Shown here in pieces: positions 37,501 through 48,680 of a stretch of DNA of 64,000 nucleotides; the first letter of the stretch is position 1, and every line of letters begins with the position of its first letter. The DNA lies in contig JACDOX010000157.1 in NCBI GenBank assembly GCA_014549065.1, positions 808,554 to 872,553 on the forward strand, in the 5' to 3' direction. A program made the position numbers and the translations under genes. Origin of the DNA: Cardinalis cardinalis. Its lineage: Eukaryota > Chordata > Aves > Passeriformes > Cardinalidae. The notes beneath the pieces were generated by a model that saw only the letters and a list, made by a program, of their open reading frames with translations, was not told where the DNA came from and ran no database searches.

Positions 37501-40500
37501 CCCATATTCTAATGCGATTTAGGACACGCAACTCCCGGTGCAAGTTTTCCCAACCTTGATCACTTTTTTAAAGCTGATTTTAGTTCCGCTGNGTAAATTA
37601 TCCAAGAATCAGTCAGATTAGGGGGATAAAATGGAAGTAGAGAGAAAGATAGATGCATTAAGAGCATTAGAACTTAAAATCTTCCGTATAACTCCCAGTT
37701 TAGCTGAACGCTACTCCTTTTTAAAATGGATGATGAATGCCTTCTCACCTGCTGATGGAAACCACAGGTACTGCAANGGAAATGAAGGGTACTTCTATTT
37801 TTTGTGTATAGCACAGCCACTTAAATTCCCTTCCTTTTATGTTTGTAACAGTTTTCAAAAGGAGAATAGCTGGAGGGAAGTTAAAATTTATTTGAAACCA
37901 TGACTCTAATTTATGCTTTAATCCAAGTAAAGTCTGGGCACTAACATGAAAAACCAGGACCATGATTTCTGAAAGTTTGATTGTTATATAATGAGATAAC
38001 TCATTGCACTCAAGCAAAAACTCCTTAATTAAGACAGGAATGCTCTATGGTTATATGAAAGAGGACAGTCAGCCCCAATACACTTAATTTTTGCTATCTC
38101 TTGTATGATCTACACAAGATCACTTCTCTTCAATATTTGCATCTCTAATTGAGAAGACAGTATTTCTCAGGGAGGTATATTAAAATAAGTCCTCAGCTTC
38201 ATCTGATCACTGAATTATTATTATTCATGGGAGTTNCACTGTTAGTGTCACACCTAATGTAATCTCCGGCTATGTTAATTAATGTAATTTCAGAGTGGCC
38301 TCCTCATATTGCTCCTCTCCTCTCTCCTCATCCTGTCCCTTGTGTCCTTTTGCCACCATGTTCAGCATGGATAAAATTGTCCTGTGGAATATAGTGTTTG
38401 ACAAAATCAACCTTTTATGTCTTGGACTGTCTCTTAGCTGGGGCAGCTCGCCCATAAGGAATTATTCCTTACCATGGCTGCCATTAAGGATTCTGAGCCC
38501 TCTACAAGTCCATAGCAGGCAAACTTAGGAAAGTCAATAAGCCTCTGAGGGGACCTTAAGCTGTGATATGACCATTTAATTCTCTGTTTCTTTTGGAACC
38601 TTTACGCAAAGTGCTCAGCAGCTGAATTCTGATAAAATGAAAAGGTAAACTCTAATTAGAACAATGCAGTTCAGGCTTTNTACATTAAGGTTGTCACAGC
38701 ACTTTCAAAATGAAAATCAATTTATGAGGGCTTACAGCTCAGACATGGAAAGGTTTCATGAACTTCACTGGGCTGGCAAAGGTCTCTGCCACATTGTAAA
38801 GCTCATTTTTAGCCAGGTTTCAAACAGAAATAAGTCTCATTAAACAAAAGGGTACAAGGGATACTGTATTGGCACGAGAGCTTGCCTGCCTTGCAGCTTT
38901 GGAACCCATTGATCATTTTCAACTAAGACACCCCAAAAAGTGCAGTGAGAATTGCTTTCCTGTGTTCTCTATGGGTGTAGCTGTTAAGTAGAGAAGATGC
39001 ACAACAAAACACAGAGAAAAGAGCAGTCCAGAAGCACTCACTGCTCCAACAGCCAGAACCNACTGAGGCTCACACCCTATGGACATGATTCCAACCACAG
39101 AATGCACAAATGCTGAAAGGCTTTTATCATAGAAGCACTTGTTCCACATAAATTTGTTTGTAGAGAAAAATCNCCACAAAATTGAGGGAGGATTATAGTG
39201 GGTTTGACTGTTTGGTGATATCTACACAAAACTTCCTTTACCAGGCAGACAACCTGCTTACAATGAGGAGAGGACTGACCTCTCAATTCCAGTCTCTCTT
39301 AGACACTTATATTCTGCTCCTTACTTGTGAATTAAGATTTTGACAAAGTTCATTGCCCTAAAAAACAAANTTTAGTTATCAATTTTCTTTGTTTTTGGTC
39401 AGTTGTGGCCATGTGGCTATTAACATATGAAAGAAACAAAAATAAAAATTAAATGCAGTAAGACACTTCCCTTAGANGCAAGGGTCACACTTTTGCTCAA
39501 GGTACCTGGGAGCTCTGAAACAGGACATGTGTGAAAATGAGACTCCTTTGTGCTGAGTCTATGCAAAGATAACATCCCAAAGTGTGAAGCTACTCAATAG
39601 TACACAAAGCACACCCACAACAAAGGTAAGTTGCTTCCTGGCAATGCTTTTCATCTCAGGCCTAATTACAACATCCCAAAAATCTTCTGCTGGAACTCAC
39701 TGAATTTATTCCTTCAAATACACTTTTCTAGGACTTTCAAAGTACTATAAGCAAAGAACAGCTTTATCAGCAGAAAAAGAAAAAAGGCAAATTAAGATCT
39801 AGATCCTTTCTGCTTTTNCATGTAGCTCTAGAGCTCTGACTGTCCCCCTTTTCCCAATGTATAATTTTATATAATACTGTGCCATTACAGTTGTTCTATA
39901 ATTCAGTCTCCTGGGTAATTTNCTTTTCTTGTTTTGAACATACAGTGAAAAATTAAAGAAATATTGATAATTACCCCTAAGACCTGATATATGAGTGATT
40001 TGAGGACAAGTATAAAAGAAAACAGGCTTGGTGTAAAACTTTTCAGCAAAAGAATTCTTGAAAGGAAAAAAGATAATTGGAGAATAACAACATGGATTTG
40101 GGCAAAAGAGGAAAGAAAACAGGTTAACTTTAGTACTGTTTTAGATCACATGAAATAAAAGGGAAGCATCACCCTGGAAAAGCTACCCTAGAAACATGAG
40201 NCCATTAAATTCTTTCTTGTTTCATCCTGACTCCTGTTGTCCTCTGGCTGTTCAACTATGTTAAATAAAATACTTCAAAGGAAAGTCTCAAGTGTTCAAC
40301 AGCTGATTTTGCTCCCAGAGGTGCTGAACTGGCAAAAGTGGAAACATGTGGAGCAAATATAACTAACCAGAGAGGAAGGATGGGCTGCCAGGGCATTTTT
40401 GAGAAGGAAAATAAAATAGTAATGAATAGGCCTGGAAAATGAAGGTGAGCATAACAAGGCTTCATTAGGAAGGAAGGAATGGCAGGGATAACAAATCTGC

Positions 40501-41029
40501 AGTTTCCTAATACACATCTAATGGGGGCAGATAAAACTATATTCCTGTGCATAAAAGGAAATAACACCTTCCTTCTACCTCTGGCTGTGAATTCAGGTCA
40601 TTCAGAACAGGCCTTCCACGGTAATAAAGGCTGGCTAAGGAGTTCTGCACAGCCCAGGCATTGGTTTCTCATGGCATAAAGGATCTAGGNATCTGAATAT
40701 CTGGGATAAATCAGAACTAGAGTCACCCACCATTAATATGGCGTGATCCACCATTATTTCCTGCAGAAAGAGCNGTCCCTGCTCCTCAATCACACAAAAA
40801 CCCCCCAGTCCAGACCAGATCCAATAACTCTGTTAGAGGAAACACAAGCACAGTCCTTTGGGTGGAATATTGCCCTGCAGAAAAGACCAGATCTCCAGGC
40901 AGNACCGGTGACACACCACCATATCAAAAGTTCAAGTAGGAAAAAGCAATTTATTCATGCCCCACATGTCAGTGGTGCAGATTAGATCATTACACATTTC
41001 TGTTGCAAAACACTGTTGATAGAGTGTCA
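34507..41029. other. 6.5-kb non-coding stretch, nothing firmly recognised
   Basis: No gene or named repeat could be supported. A moderately GC-rich patch lies at 36130-36480. An AT-rich segment at 38090-38280 has an enhancer-like look (CAATATTTGCATCTCTAATTGAG) but is weaker than the candidates listed separately. A strong donor-like AAG/GTAAGT word at about 39625 has no convincing exon upstream of it. Confidence 0.5.
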
Positions 41030-41430
41030 TAAAGGATTAGATTTGCTGTATCCTATTTATTATACATGTCCACATATTGTGATAATTGGGTTGAATAATA
41101 TTTCATGCAGGCTAATGTGAAAATCATTTTTGCTGAATATAAAATTACTTATTTTGATTCTGTAGGGGTTTGTTTTGTCAAAACTCATGTAGCACTTAGG
41201 AAACTAATAATTGTTCAATTGTGGAGCAGAAGTGTAAAATTATCTTAACAGAAGTGCAGAAAATGAAAAGAACAATGGATCTGACCTCATTTGTTTGATT
41301 ATTAATGGTGTTTCATCTAATTTACAAGGTCTAACCTTGTGTAATGCAAATGTAAAGTGCAAATGTATCTTTTTATCTCACAGTCACTAATTAGTTATGC
41401 TATATATCACCCTATTTTTGCTCTAGTTAA
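41030..41430. promoter_or_regulatory. candidate conserved non-coding element (octamer/homeodomain rich)
   Basis: A 400-base AT-rich, non-repetitive block without an ambiguous base. It has an octamer ATGCAAAT at 41344-41351, a second GTGCAAAT copy 13 bases later, a homeodomain palindrome ACTAATTAGT at 41386-41395, and further TAATAATTG, GATTATTAATGG and CCATATTG-like words. No open frame of interest is present. It looks like a deeply conserved developmental enhancer, but no alignment was possible, so this stays a candidate. Confidence 0.3.
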
Positions 41431-41853
41431 GCAATGGGGCAGAAATCTGAAGAAAAAAACCACCAAGAATAACATTTAGAAAATACCATTAAATTAGAAA
41501 GACTGAAAAAAAAATCTGGGAAGATTATTTAATATACTTTATAATTTGGTACAGCTCTCACTCCTCAGCTAAGGAAAACAAAATGTTTAAATATCAGAAG
41601 TGAAATCTTTCTGGCAATGCTGTGATTTAGTCAGAAGTCTTCTGTTTCTCTTAAGACCTGACAGAGCTACCAGCCCCTGGCAGATGATGGCCCTGCCTTA
41701 CATCAGATACAGGAGCCACTCAGACTCCACACTAACATTGGCATTGCTCTTTGCATTTCAGAGAAAATCATCTTTTCTAAAGACCAGGTTAATTAGACTT
41801 CAGAGATGAGAACAGTGAGAATGGTGAAACAAGGCAGAATCTGCACCTATTTC

Positions 41854-42215
41854 TGTCACTGTCGTATTTTCTGAAAATCCCTTCGCCAGGATTTCTTCTC
41901 CTGGGAGGATGAGAAGCCTCAGCTTCTCCTGTGTTTGCTGCTCTGGAATGTGGTCTGGAGATTGTTTATCCAAACATGTGAATTGTTTTAATTTAATGGC
42001 CAATCACCATNAGCTGTGTCAGACTGAGGAGTCAGTCACGAGTTTTCATTATAATTCTTGTTTAGCCTTCTGTCTGTGTCCTCTCTCTTTCTTTAGTANA
42101 GTTTTAGTATAGCATTCTTTAATACAATATCATAAAACAATANANCAACCTTCTGAGAACATGGAGTCAGATTCTCATCTCTCACCTCATTCTGNGGACC
42201 CCCACAANCACCACA
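41854..42215 (+). mobile_element. solo LTR of a passerine endogenous retrovirus
   Basis: The segment begins TGTCACTG and ends ACCACA, so it has the TG...CA ends of a retroviral LTR. It is flanked by near-identical 6-base duplications (TATTTC on the left at 41848-41853, TTTTTC on the right at 42216-42221). Its internal landmarks, including GGGAGGATGAGAAGCCTCAG near the start, GGCCAATCACCAT in the middle and GAACATGGAGTCAGATTCTC near the end, are ones I recognise from a common songbird LTR family, although I cannot give its database name with certainty. A polyadenylation-like ATAAAACAATA word precedes the last 90 bases. No primer-binding site or gag/pol/env sequence follows, so it is a solo LTR left by recombination. 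Five or more ambiguous bases near the 3' end suggest mapping ambiguity with other copies. Confidence 0.75.
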
Positions 42216-42221
42216 TTTTTC

Positions 42222-45200
42222 CTCTACAACTTCCACACAAAACACACAGATGGATTTGCTGGGAGGTTGAGCAGGAGCAGCAAGCCCTTCCCTGAGCTAT
42301 GTGGGTTATGTGCACAGCAAGGAGTCAGGCAGAGGGTGTTGGTTCCTCCCCCTGCCCCAGATTCTGTTGCATCAGACTTCAGATGTCTTTCACAACTTTG
42401 TGAAGTTCTGTAAAGTAAAAATCCACCCTTGCTCAGCTGATGGGTTTTGTTGCTCCTGTAGTTAAATTACCACAACAACAGAGGAGGGCACATGCTGGGA
42501 TNAGGCCAACAGCCTCAGTTTGGGTGGTTTCTGTGAGGCATTGGCATCTTAGCAGAGGAGAAAATGCATCTCCACAAAACAATTAGGTAAAAATTAGAAG
42601 GTGATAAAATGGAAAATTAGTGTACTCAGATAGAATTTAGGACTGAAGCATCTCTCACTCCCATTAATTCAGTGATGGATTATACCNCTGTGTCCTCAAT
42701 GCATTTGTTTTAATTAAACAAAACTGAAGGATGGTCCGTGCTCATTCAATATTTTAGGTCAGCATCGCTACAGAATTCTGTGCAAGTATATATCCCACCT
42801 ATTGCTTCCTTTATACTCTAATGAGGTCATATATCAGCAAACAGCTCTAAATCTTTAGCTTTCAAACTGGTTTTTCCTTTTAGAGTTCTCTTCTGAAAGA
42901 AATGCCCACCCTCACTCCCATTAACAACAAAGTCATCTCCTCTCTTTTCACTCCTGTCTGACACCACCTAAAGGACCCAACAATGACAAGAGGAGACTAA
43001 CCAAGATTCTTTCTGCTCCTTATCCATTTGATTTTATCTTTCTCTTTGATGCTTCTGAAGTTCCTAGCACAACAGGACACTNGCCTATGACAGCAATTCT
43101 GAGACACAACCATAATACAAATAAATAAGAAATGTTNAAGGATGCCTTCTCTTCAAGAAAAACTAAAAGGCTCCAAACTGACATTATTTTTAAAGTTTAC
43201 ACTTAGAGAATATGTGAGTTCATTTTTCCTGCTCCCTGGCAATTAGCTGTCTTCTCAGTTCTCAGGTCTGTCTGGGCTATTGAGCTGCTCTTTGTGGCTT
43301 CTGTACAAAGGGACATGCCAAGGGTAGCCAAACCCACCAATGCCACTGAGGACAAGCACTCTTAATTGTTGGTTACATACAAATAAACTCAAGAAGCTGC
43401 TTCTAACACACTGTAACACCTACTGGGTTTTGCAAAGTCATTTTTGGGTAGCTGCCATTGCCCCTATTGCTTTCATTAAGTTTGTGCTACATTTATTTCC
43501 CTTTGCACCGTGCCATTATCAGTTATTTATATGATGCCACAGATTTCCACTGCACANAAAAAGTGGGGGTTTTGACAATGTTGAACTAAGCAGAGTTCCC
43601 AAGAGCATATCAGAGATGGGAGGGTAAGAGGGAATGCAGCACTGTGCAAAGGTGATCCACTGTCTGAAATCCTACACCCAGAACACCAAACACCAGTTAA
43701 ACTGACCAGTTAAACTATCACAGCACAGAGGTTTCTTCAGAGGGAATAATGCAAAAAAATTAGAGGCTTTTCAAGAGTAGGGTATCTGTGGAAAAAGCCC
43801 ACAAAAACANAAACATCACCCAGCCTGAAGAAAAAAAATCTCAAACAACCAAACCAAAAAGACTCCAATAAAATCCGAAAATGTCCTTTGCATCAGGTTT
43901 CCCCGGCACTGTGTATCTGAGCTCCAGTGCTATTCCCTGGCAAAGGGCTTCAATAGCTGNTTAGAATTTTCCTCACTGTAACAAGGACAGACTTCAGCCT
44001 GCAGTGGACTAAAACTTGCAATATCAGCAAATCAATACTTTGGTATTCAGCAAAATTCTATTNCACTTTTTTCCCTTTTCTCTTCCATCTCTGTTGGCCA
44101 GCATGTTCAGGCTCCTCTCCTCCTGACCAGAAATCCACAGAATTCTCTATTCTGAAGCCTGATCTTTTTTCAGACACCCAAGAGCCTGATTCACCTTCAC
44201 ATTACAAATGCAGAGTAGAAGATTATTTGGTTTTGATCACTTCGAGCATAGAATCATTTGCCTTGCCAATTATTTCATTCATACCCTGGCAGGCATGCTC
44301 TCTCTTGCTCTTTCTCAGCCCAGCTCACTCCTCTNAATGAACCAGTTATCAGTGCAATTTTGATCTTCTCATCAACAAGGGTGATCCTTTTCCTTTGAAC
44401 AAAATAATTCTATTTTCCTGTCTCGGGGCCCACCCAACACTGACCACACCAACCAAAGACCCCTCAGCTAAGGGAGAGTGAGGGTAACACAGATCTCCAC
44501 AACACAGCTCAGCAGGAGCTCGGCTTCCCTTCTGCTTCTGAAATAACCACCGTGCATCTGCCCTTCACGAGAAGATGTGTGTGCATTTGTTTTATTTTAC
44601 CCATCTGTTCAGATGCTCCACTCTCCAGGCAGAATTTCTTACCATCCTACAATATATCTCCATACGACTGGATGCTATGCAATAATTCTGACTAGAAATT
44701 TCTCAATGCTGCTACTCTTGGATGCTTTAGCCATTGAGGTTCATTTTGTTTTCCTTTCACAAAAACACAAAAAAGGAATAAAGGAAGGTCAGAAAATAAA
44801 AGGAAAGTGATCAGAGACTCAAAAAAACACCTACTTATGAGAATGAGCTTCCAGAGCTATTTACAACAAGCAGCAGCATTGGAAAGGTTAGCAGAATATG
44901 CCTACCNGTCTTAGAATATTATGGAAGAGGTTAAAAATTCCACAGGAGCAAAATATTGATAATTAATGAACAATCTTTTGTTCATAGTTGTCTAAATTGT
45001 TTCTAGCCTTGTTTTCATCAAATAATTTAAATAAATTAAACCCCAGGCAAAAAATAAAAGACCTAAGGAAAGGAAATGTTCAGTTAATTTTGACAGGCTG
45101 TTACAGTCACAATGGTGCTCATATTCAGAAAGCCCTGCTTATAATGGTGCCCATAATAAAGAACAGCCCTTCAGACCTGGGTATTCCAGGGCACTCTGCT

Positions 45201-47243
45201 GTGGTATCCTGGCTCACCATTAGTTCTTCATTTTCAAGTTTAGATCAAGGTTCTGTTTGGTTTTATTTTTTTGTATTTTTTTTTTTTTAATTTCAAGGTC
45301 TTTGCTAAAACATCTGTGTAACACAGTGTTGCTCAGTCACATTTATTTGCACTTATTATCTTAATTATTTTTGCCAGAAAGACTGACAATTATGCATTTG
45401 CAGATGTAGTAGATAAAAACCCCCTGAACACTCNGGTGTTTGCTCTGGGCTTATTACTCCCTGATACTTCTGCTATCAGTAGAATTTGCTTGTTTACCAT
45501 GGCTATCTCTATTTAGATCATTTATTTAGATGAGAAACAGCGAGGAGTTGCACTGCTGACTCCTGGGAGGCCTCATTTGTTATCTTCTCCTAAATGAACA
45601 GCGGCTACTTTACCACTGTTTGCTATTTTAAGCCAAAGCTCCACTCACACCTCTGTTCTCACTCATACTTCACACAGATCTGAGTTTAAAAGAGATTAAG
45701 CTACTCTGGCTCCAAATTCAGCAGAGGAGTAAAAGGTTTCCAGAGGAAACAGAAATGTTAAATTCTGNGCCAGTGAGAAGGAGAAGCATTTGGCTTTTAC
45801 AAGAAGGAAGAGGGGTCATTATAGTGGTAAAAAGAAGNGTGGGGAGGGCAGGATGGAAAAAAAGAAAAGTATCAGCTTAGGAATTTTGGTGTGAAACTTC
45901 TCTAGCAGAGAAGACTAGTCATCCTCAGCAGAGACACAAATGTAAAGCACAAAGGTAATTTTATTTGGAGTCCAGGTACAGTTTCAGGGAAATGAATATT
46001 CCTTACCTCCAATGTTTCAATATCTTTTTAGAGGTTGTCTTTGTTTCTCTTTGGTGGAAGTAGTTGAGTGCACAGGAGAGTTAATAAAGCTGGATTCATA
46101 GCGATTTCTATTTTGTGATGGGAATTTGACTGAAATTTATTACGGTGTAAAACCTGAAACTTTTGGAAATCTTGCTGTGGGGAAGGGACTGAGAAGGGGA
46201 ACTCATTCTTAATTCTAGCTGCTATTTTCAAGTAAGCATGTTTAAACTATTAATTCTCCATCAGACTCNGCTGAAATAGGCTGATGCACTCAGAACAGAA
46301 TATCATAATAGATAGAAATCATGATTAGATGAGACAGTTTCTAAAGAAACAAACTCTTTGAAATTAAAAGAATTAAGCAGCAATGCCACAAAGCACTGTG
46401 AAATCAAAGGTACAGCTTTGGTCGTGAGTCAACCCACCCTCTCAAGCAGCTTAAGGTTTGTTTGCTCATGCTAACCGGATTAACTCGCCTCCACTGAGGA
46501 CATCCTACCCAGAGCTAACTTCACAATCCCAGCTGAAGCCCCAAAGCTGTAGTCTGGACTCCGGGCTCTTGGCATTTTCTCATGATGCACATAATTCTAC
46601 CCATCCATCAACTGATTTAAAACTCAAACTTAGCATCTTGTGTTGATCAGGCTCATAGGAATTACATTCACCTTGTCTTTAGAAAATCACATTGTCCTGA
46701 CTACTATTTTCAAAGTATCTGCTACCATCAATGTGATAATTTCATGGTGGATCAGTAAAAATAATTTAATTTTTAATCTTTTTTGTAGTCTGCAGTCTCC
46801 AGAACAGCTTAAGCGAAGCAAGGAGATTCCCCACAATTAATGTTCAGTATTTTTCAGCCACATCCCCAAAGGTCTCTGCCAAAGAGGCAGATCCTGGCTC
46901 ACGTGGCCTCTGTTGTGCCTGTGAACGTGCTCAATTTTTGCCTTCANTACAACAAGAGAAATACCACAAAAAGACTGGCACAAACAGCTGAGAAGAAAGC
47001 ACTCATGGCCAGCTTGGCCTCCACCTTCAGGCCAAGGAAGCAATTTGCTTTTCTGCTCCCAAATATATTAACTTGACCCAACTCCCATCATAAGAACTCC
47101 TTTTCACCATTGTGGAAAACATATTACAGTATTAAATGTTCCTTCTTATTTGGGATGATTCTGTAGGAAAGCATAAATCTCACCACAAGCACTAATACTA
47201 CACAGAATTTTCTGCATCCAAAAATGTTGCCTTTTCCTTTGCA
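42222..47243. other. 5-kb non-coding stretch, nothing firmly recognised
   Basis: Unique-looking AT-rich sequence. A 13-bp direct repeat CCAGTTAAACTGA occurs at about 43693-43718, and a T-rich run (TATTTTTTTGTATTTTTT...) lies at 45263-45289. No gene, RNA or named transposon was found. Confidence 0.5.
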
Positions 47244-47290
47244 CAGTGCTTCTCAGCCTTTATATTTTTCATATCAAGGATTATCTCAGC
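47244..47290 (+). repeat. possible hAT (Charlie-like) DNA transposon end
   Basis: CAGTGCTTCTCAGCC followed by TTTTTCATATCAAGGA resembles the terminal inverted repeat and subterminal region of Charlie-type hAT transposons (CAGTGGTTCTCAACC…). I found no matching opposite end, so the extent is unknown and the match may be fortuitous. Confidence 0.35.
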
Positions 47291-48180
47291 CCTTTGGATT
47301 TTTATGAAACAACATTACATTGAAACAAGGATCACGTAGATCTACAACATTCTTCTGTGGCACTGCTTAATCACACCAAATACCTTCACAGAGCTCTGGA
47401 CCTTTCAAAAAGTATTTCAGCAACCTAAACAACTGGAGTTTTGTTTCCAAGACCAGGTAAGTTGCTGACAATAGCTCCCGAGACTTTTTAAAGCACACTG
47501 AACGGGACCTTAAGAGGCTGAATATCTCCCGCACACCAGAAGCACTGTAAATATTNCAAACCACTCAACAGCGCTTGGGCTACACCAAGAGTGAAATTTA
47601 AATCCTCAGGCCACAGGTCCCTGGTGCTCCTTAGAGATGCTCTCCAACTTTGTTACTGTTTAGAGAAGTGCAGCTCAATTGAAGGGCATTTACATTTACC
47701 TACATCCANATTTTCTCCTTTGATCTTTGTTTAAAGGCTGTACAACCTCCACAGAGCAGCATGCTGTATGTCAAGGACTAAATTTAAACCCAAACGTGGA
47801 AACTTTCTTTTCCAAAAAACTCCAAAACATTGTAGGAAAATACAGTGGGGTCTCCCTCAGGGCAGCAATTGTACTTAAGCTATGGGTTGACAAATCTCCA
47901 CAGTGAGAAGAGAATTTAAACAGCTAAGTTCTATTCAAAGAGATACATGTACTGTGGTTAACACTTTTCTTTTTCTTTTTTTCCTCTGTGGATAAAGTAG
48001 ACAAAGGGATGCACGGCCCACATTGGCAGGCTACAAAGCTTGCAGGCAGCAAGTCACTGGAATGAGGAGAAAAGGCTCTGCCTCAAACTTCTTAGAGCAA
48101 GAAGGAGCACTCCAAGCTGACTGCAGTGCTTTCCACAGCATATCAGGGCTGACTTGAAATCATTACTGAGAGCCAGGCCA
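47291..48180. other. non-coding stretch, nothing recognised
   Basis: No gene or repeat was supported. A 36-base interval at 47421-47456 is bounded by an acceptor-like TATTTCAG and a perfect donor CAG/GTAAGT. This is discussed as a finding but is probably chance. Confidence 0.5.
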
Positions 48181-48680
48181 CCGCTATCGACTTTGCAATT
48201 ACTCCGTGTCTCAGCGTGGGCGCGGTGGCAGCCGGCATCGACAGAGAGTAGCTAAAACTGGCTCTGGGCTTTTGTATCTATTGGTCTTTGTTAATTGCGT
48301 TTCTACTTTCTTTATCACATCTGCCTCTAAACACTCAGCAGTGCAGAGGATGCTGACGGGGCAAGTAAGTTTTGTCCTAAGTTCACACAGAAGCCTCTAC
48401 AAATCAGGCTCCGGGCTCGGTGCCGCATTGTGGAGGCAGGAAAACAAAGCAGTGCAACTCTTGGCAACCATCCCAAGTATGCAGGAAGGAGAACAACAAA
48501 TGCCTCCAGGGACACGCTGATACACGGAGTGAAGCAGCACCTGGGAAGCCCCACACCTGTGATCCTCCCACAGCGCCGTGTTGACTCAGTGCCTTGCTCA
48601 GCCACGNGGGATTCATCGCGCCTAATCCGAGGGGCTCACAAAGCAAGCACTGACACCTCCGTTAGTTATCCTTGTACGAC
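48181..48680. promoter_or_regulatory. CpG-island-like patch, candidate promoter or enhancer
   Basis: By hand count about 22 CpGs fall in 480 bases at about 53% G+C, for an observed/expected ratio near 0.6. Elsewhere whole 60-base lines commonly have none. The densest part (48181-48242) has eight CpGs, with the words GGGCGCGGTGG and AGCCGGCATCG. Downstream on the plus strand a CAA/GTAAGT splice-donor-like word starts at 48365. A plus-strand open frame (48206-48520) runs through that donor, so it is not a clean first exon, and its translation matches nothing I know. An unmethylated regulatory element or the promoter of an unannotated non-coding RNA would fit, and an old but GC-biased segment is the alternative. 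Confidence 0.45.

Noticed and set aside
48206..48520. 104-codon plus-strand open frame with a basic N-terminus in the CpG patch
   Set aside because: No recognisable domain. It reads straight through the donor-like site, and the higher G+C lowers stop frequency. More likely non-coding.
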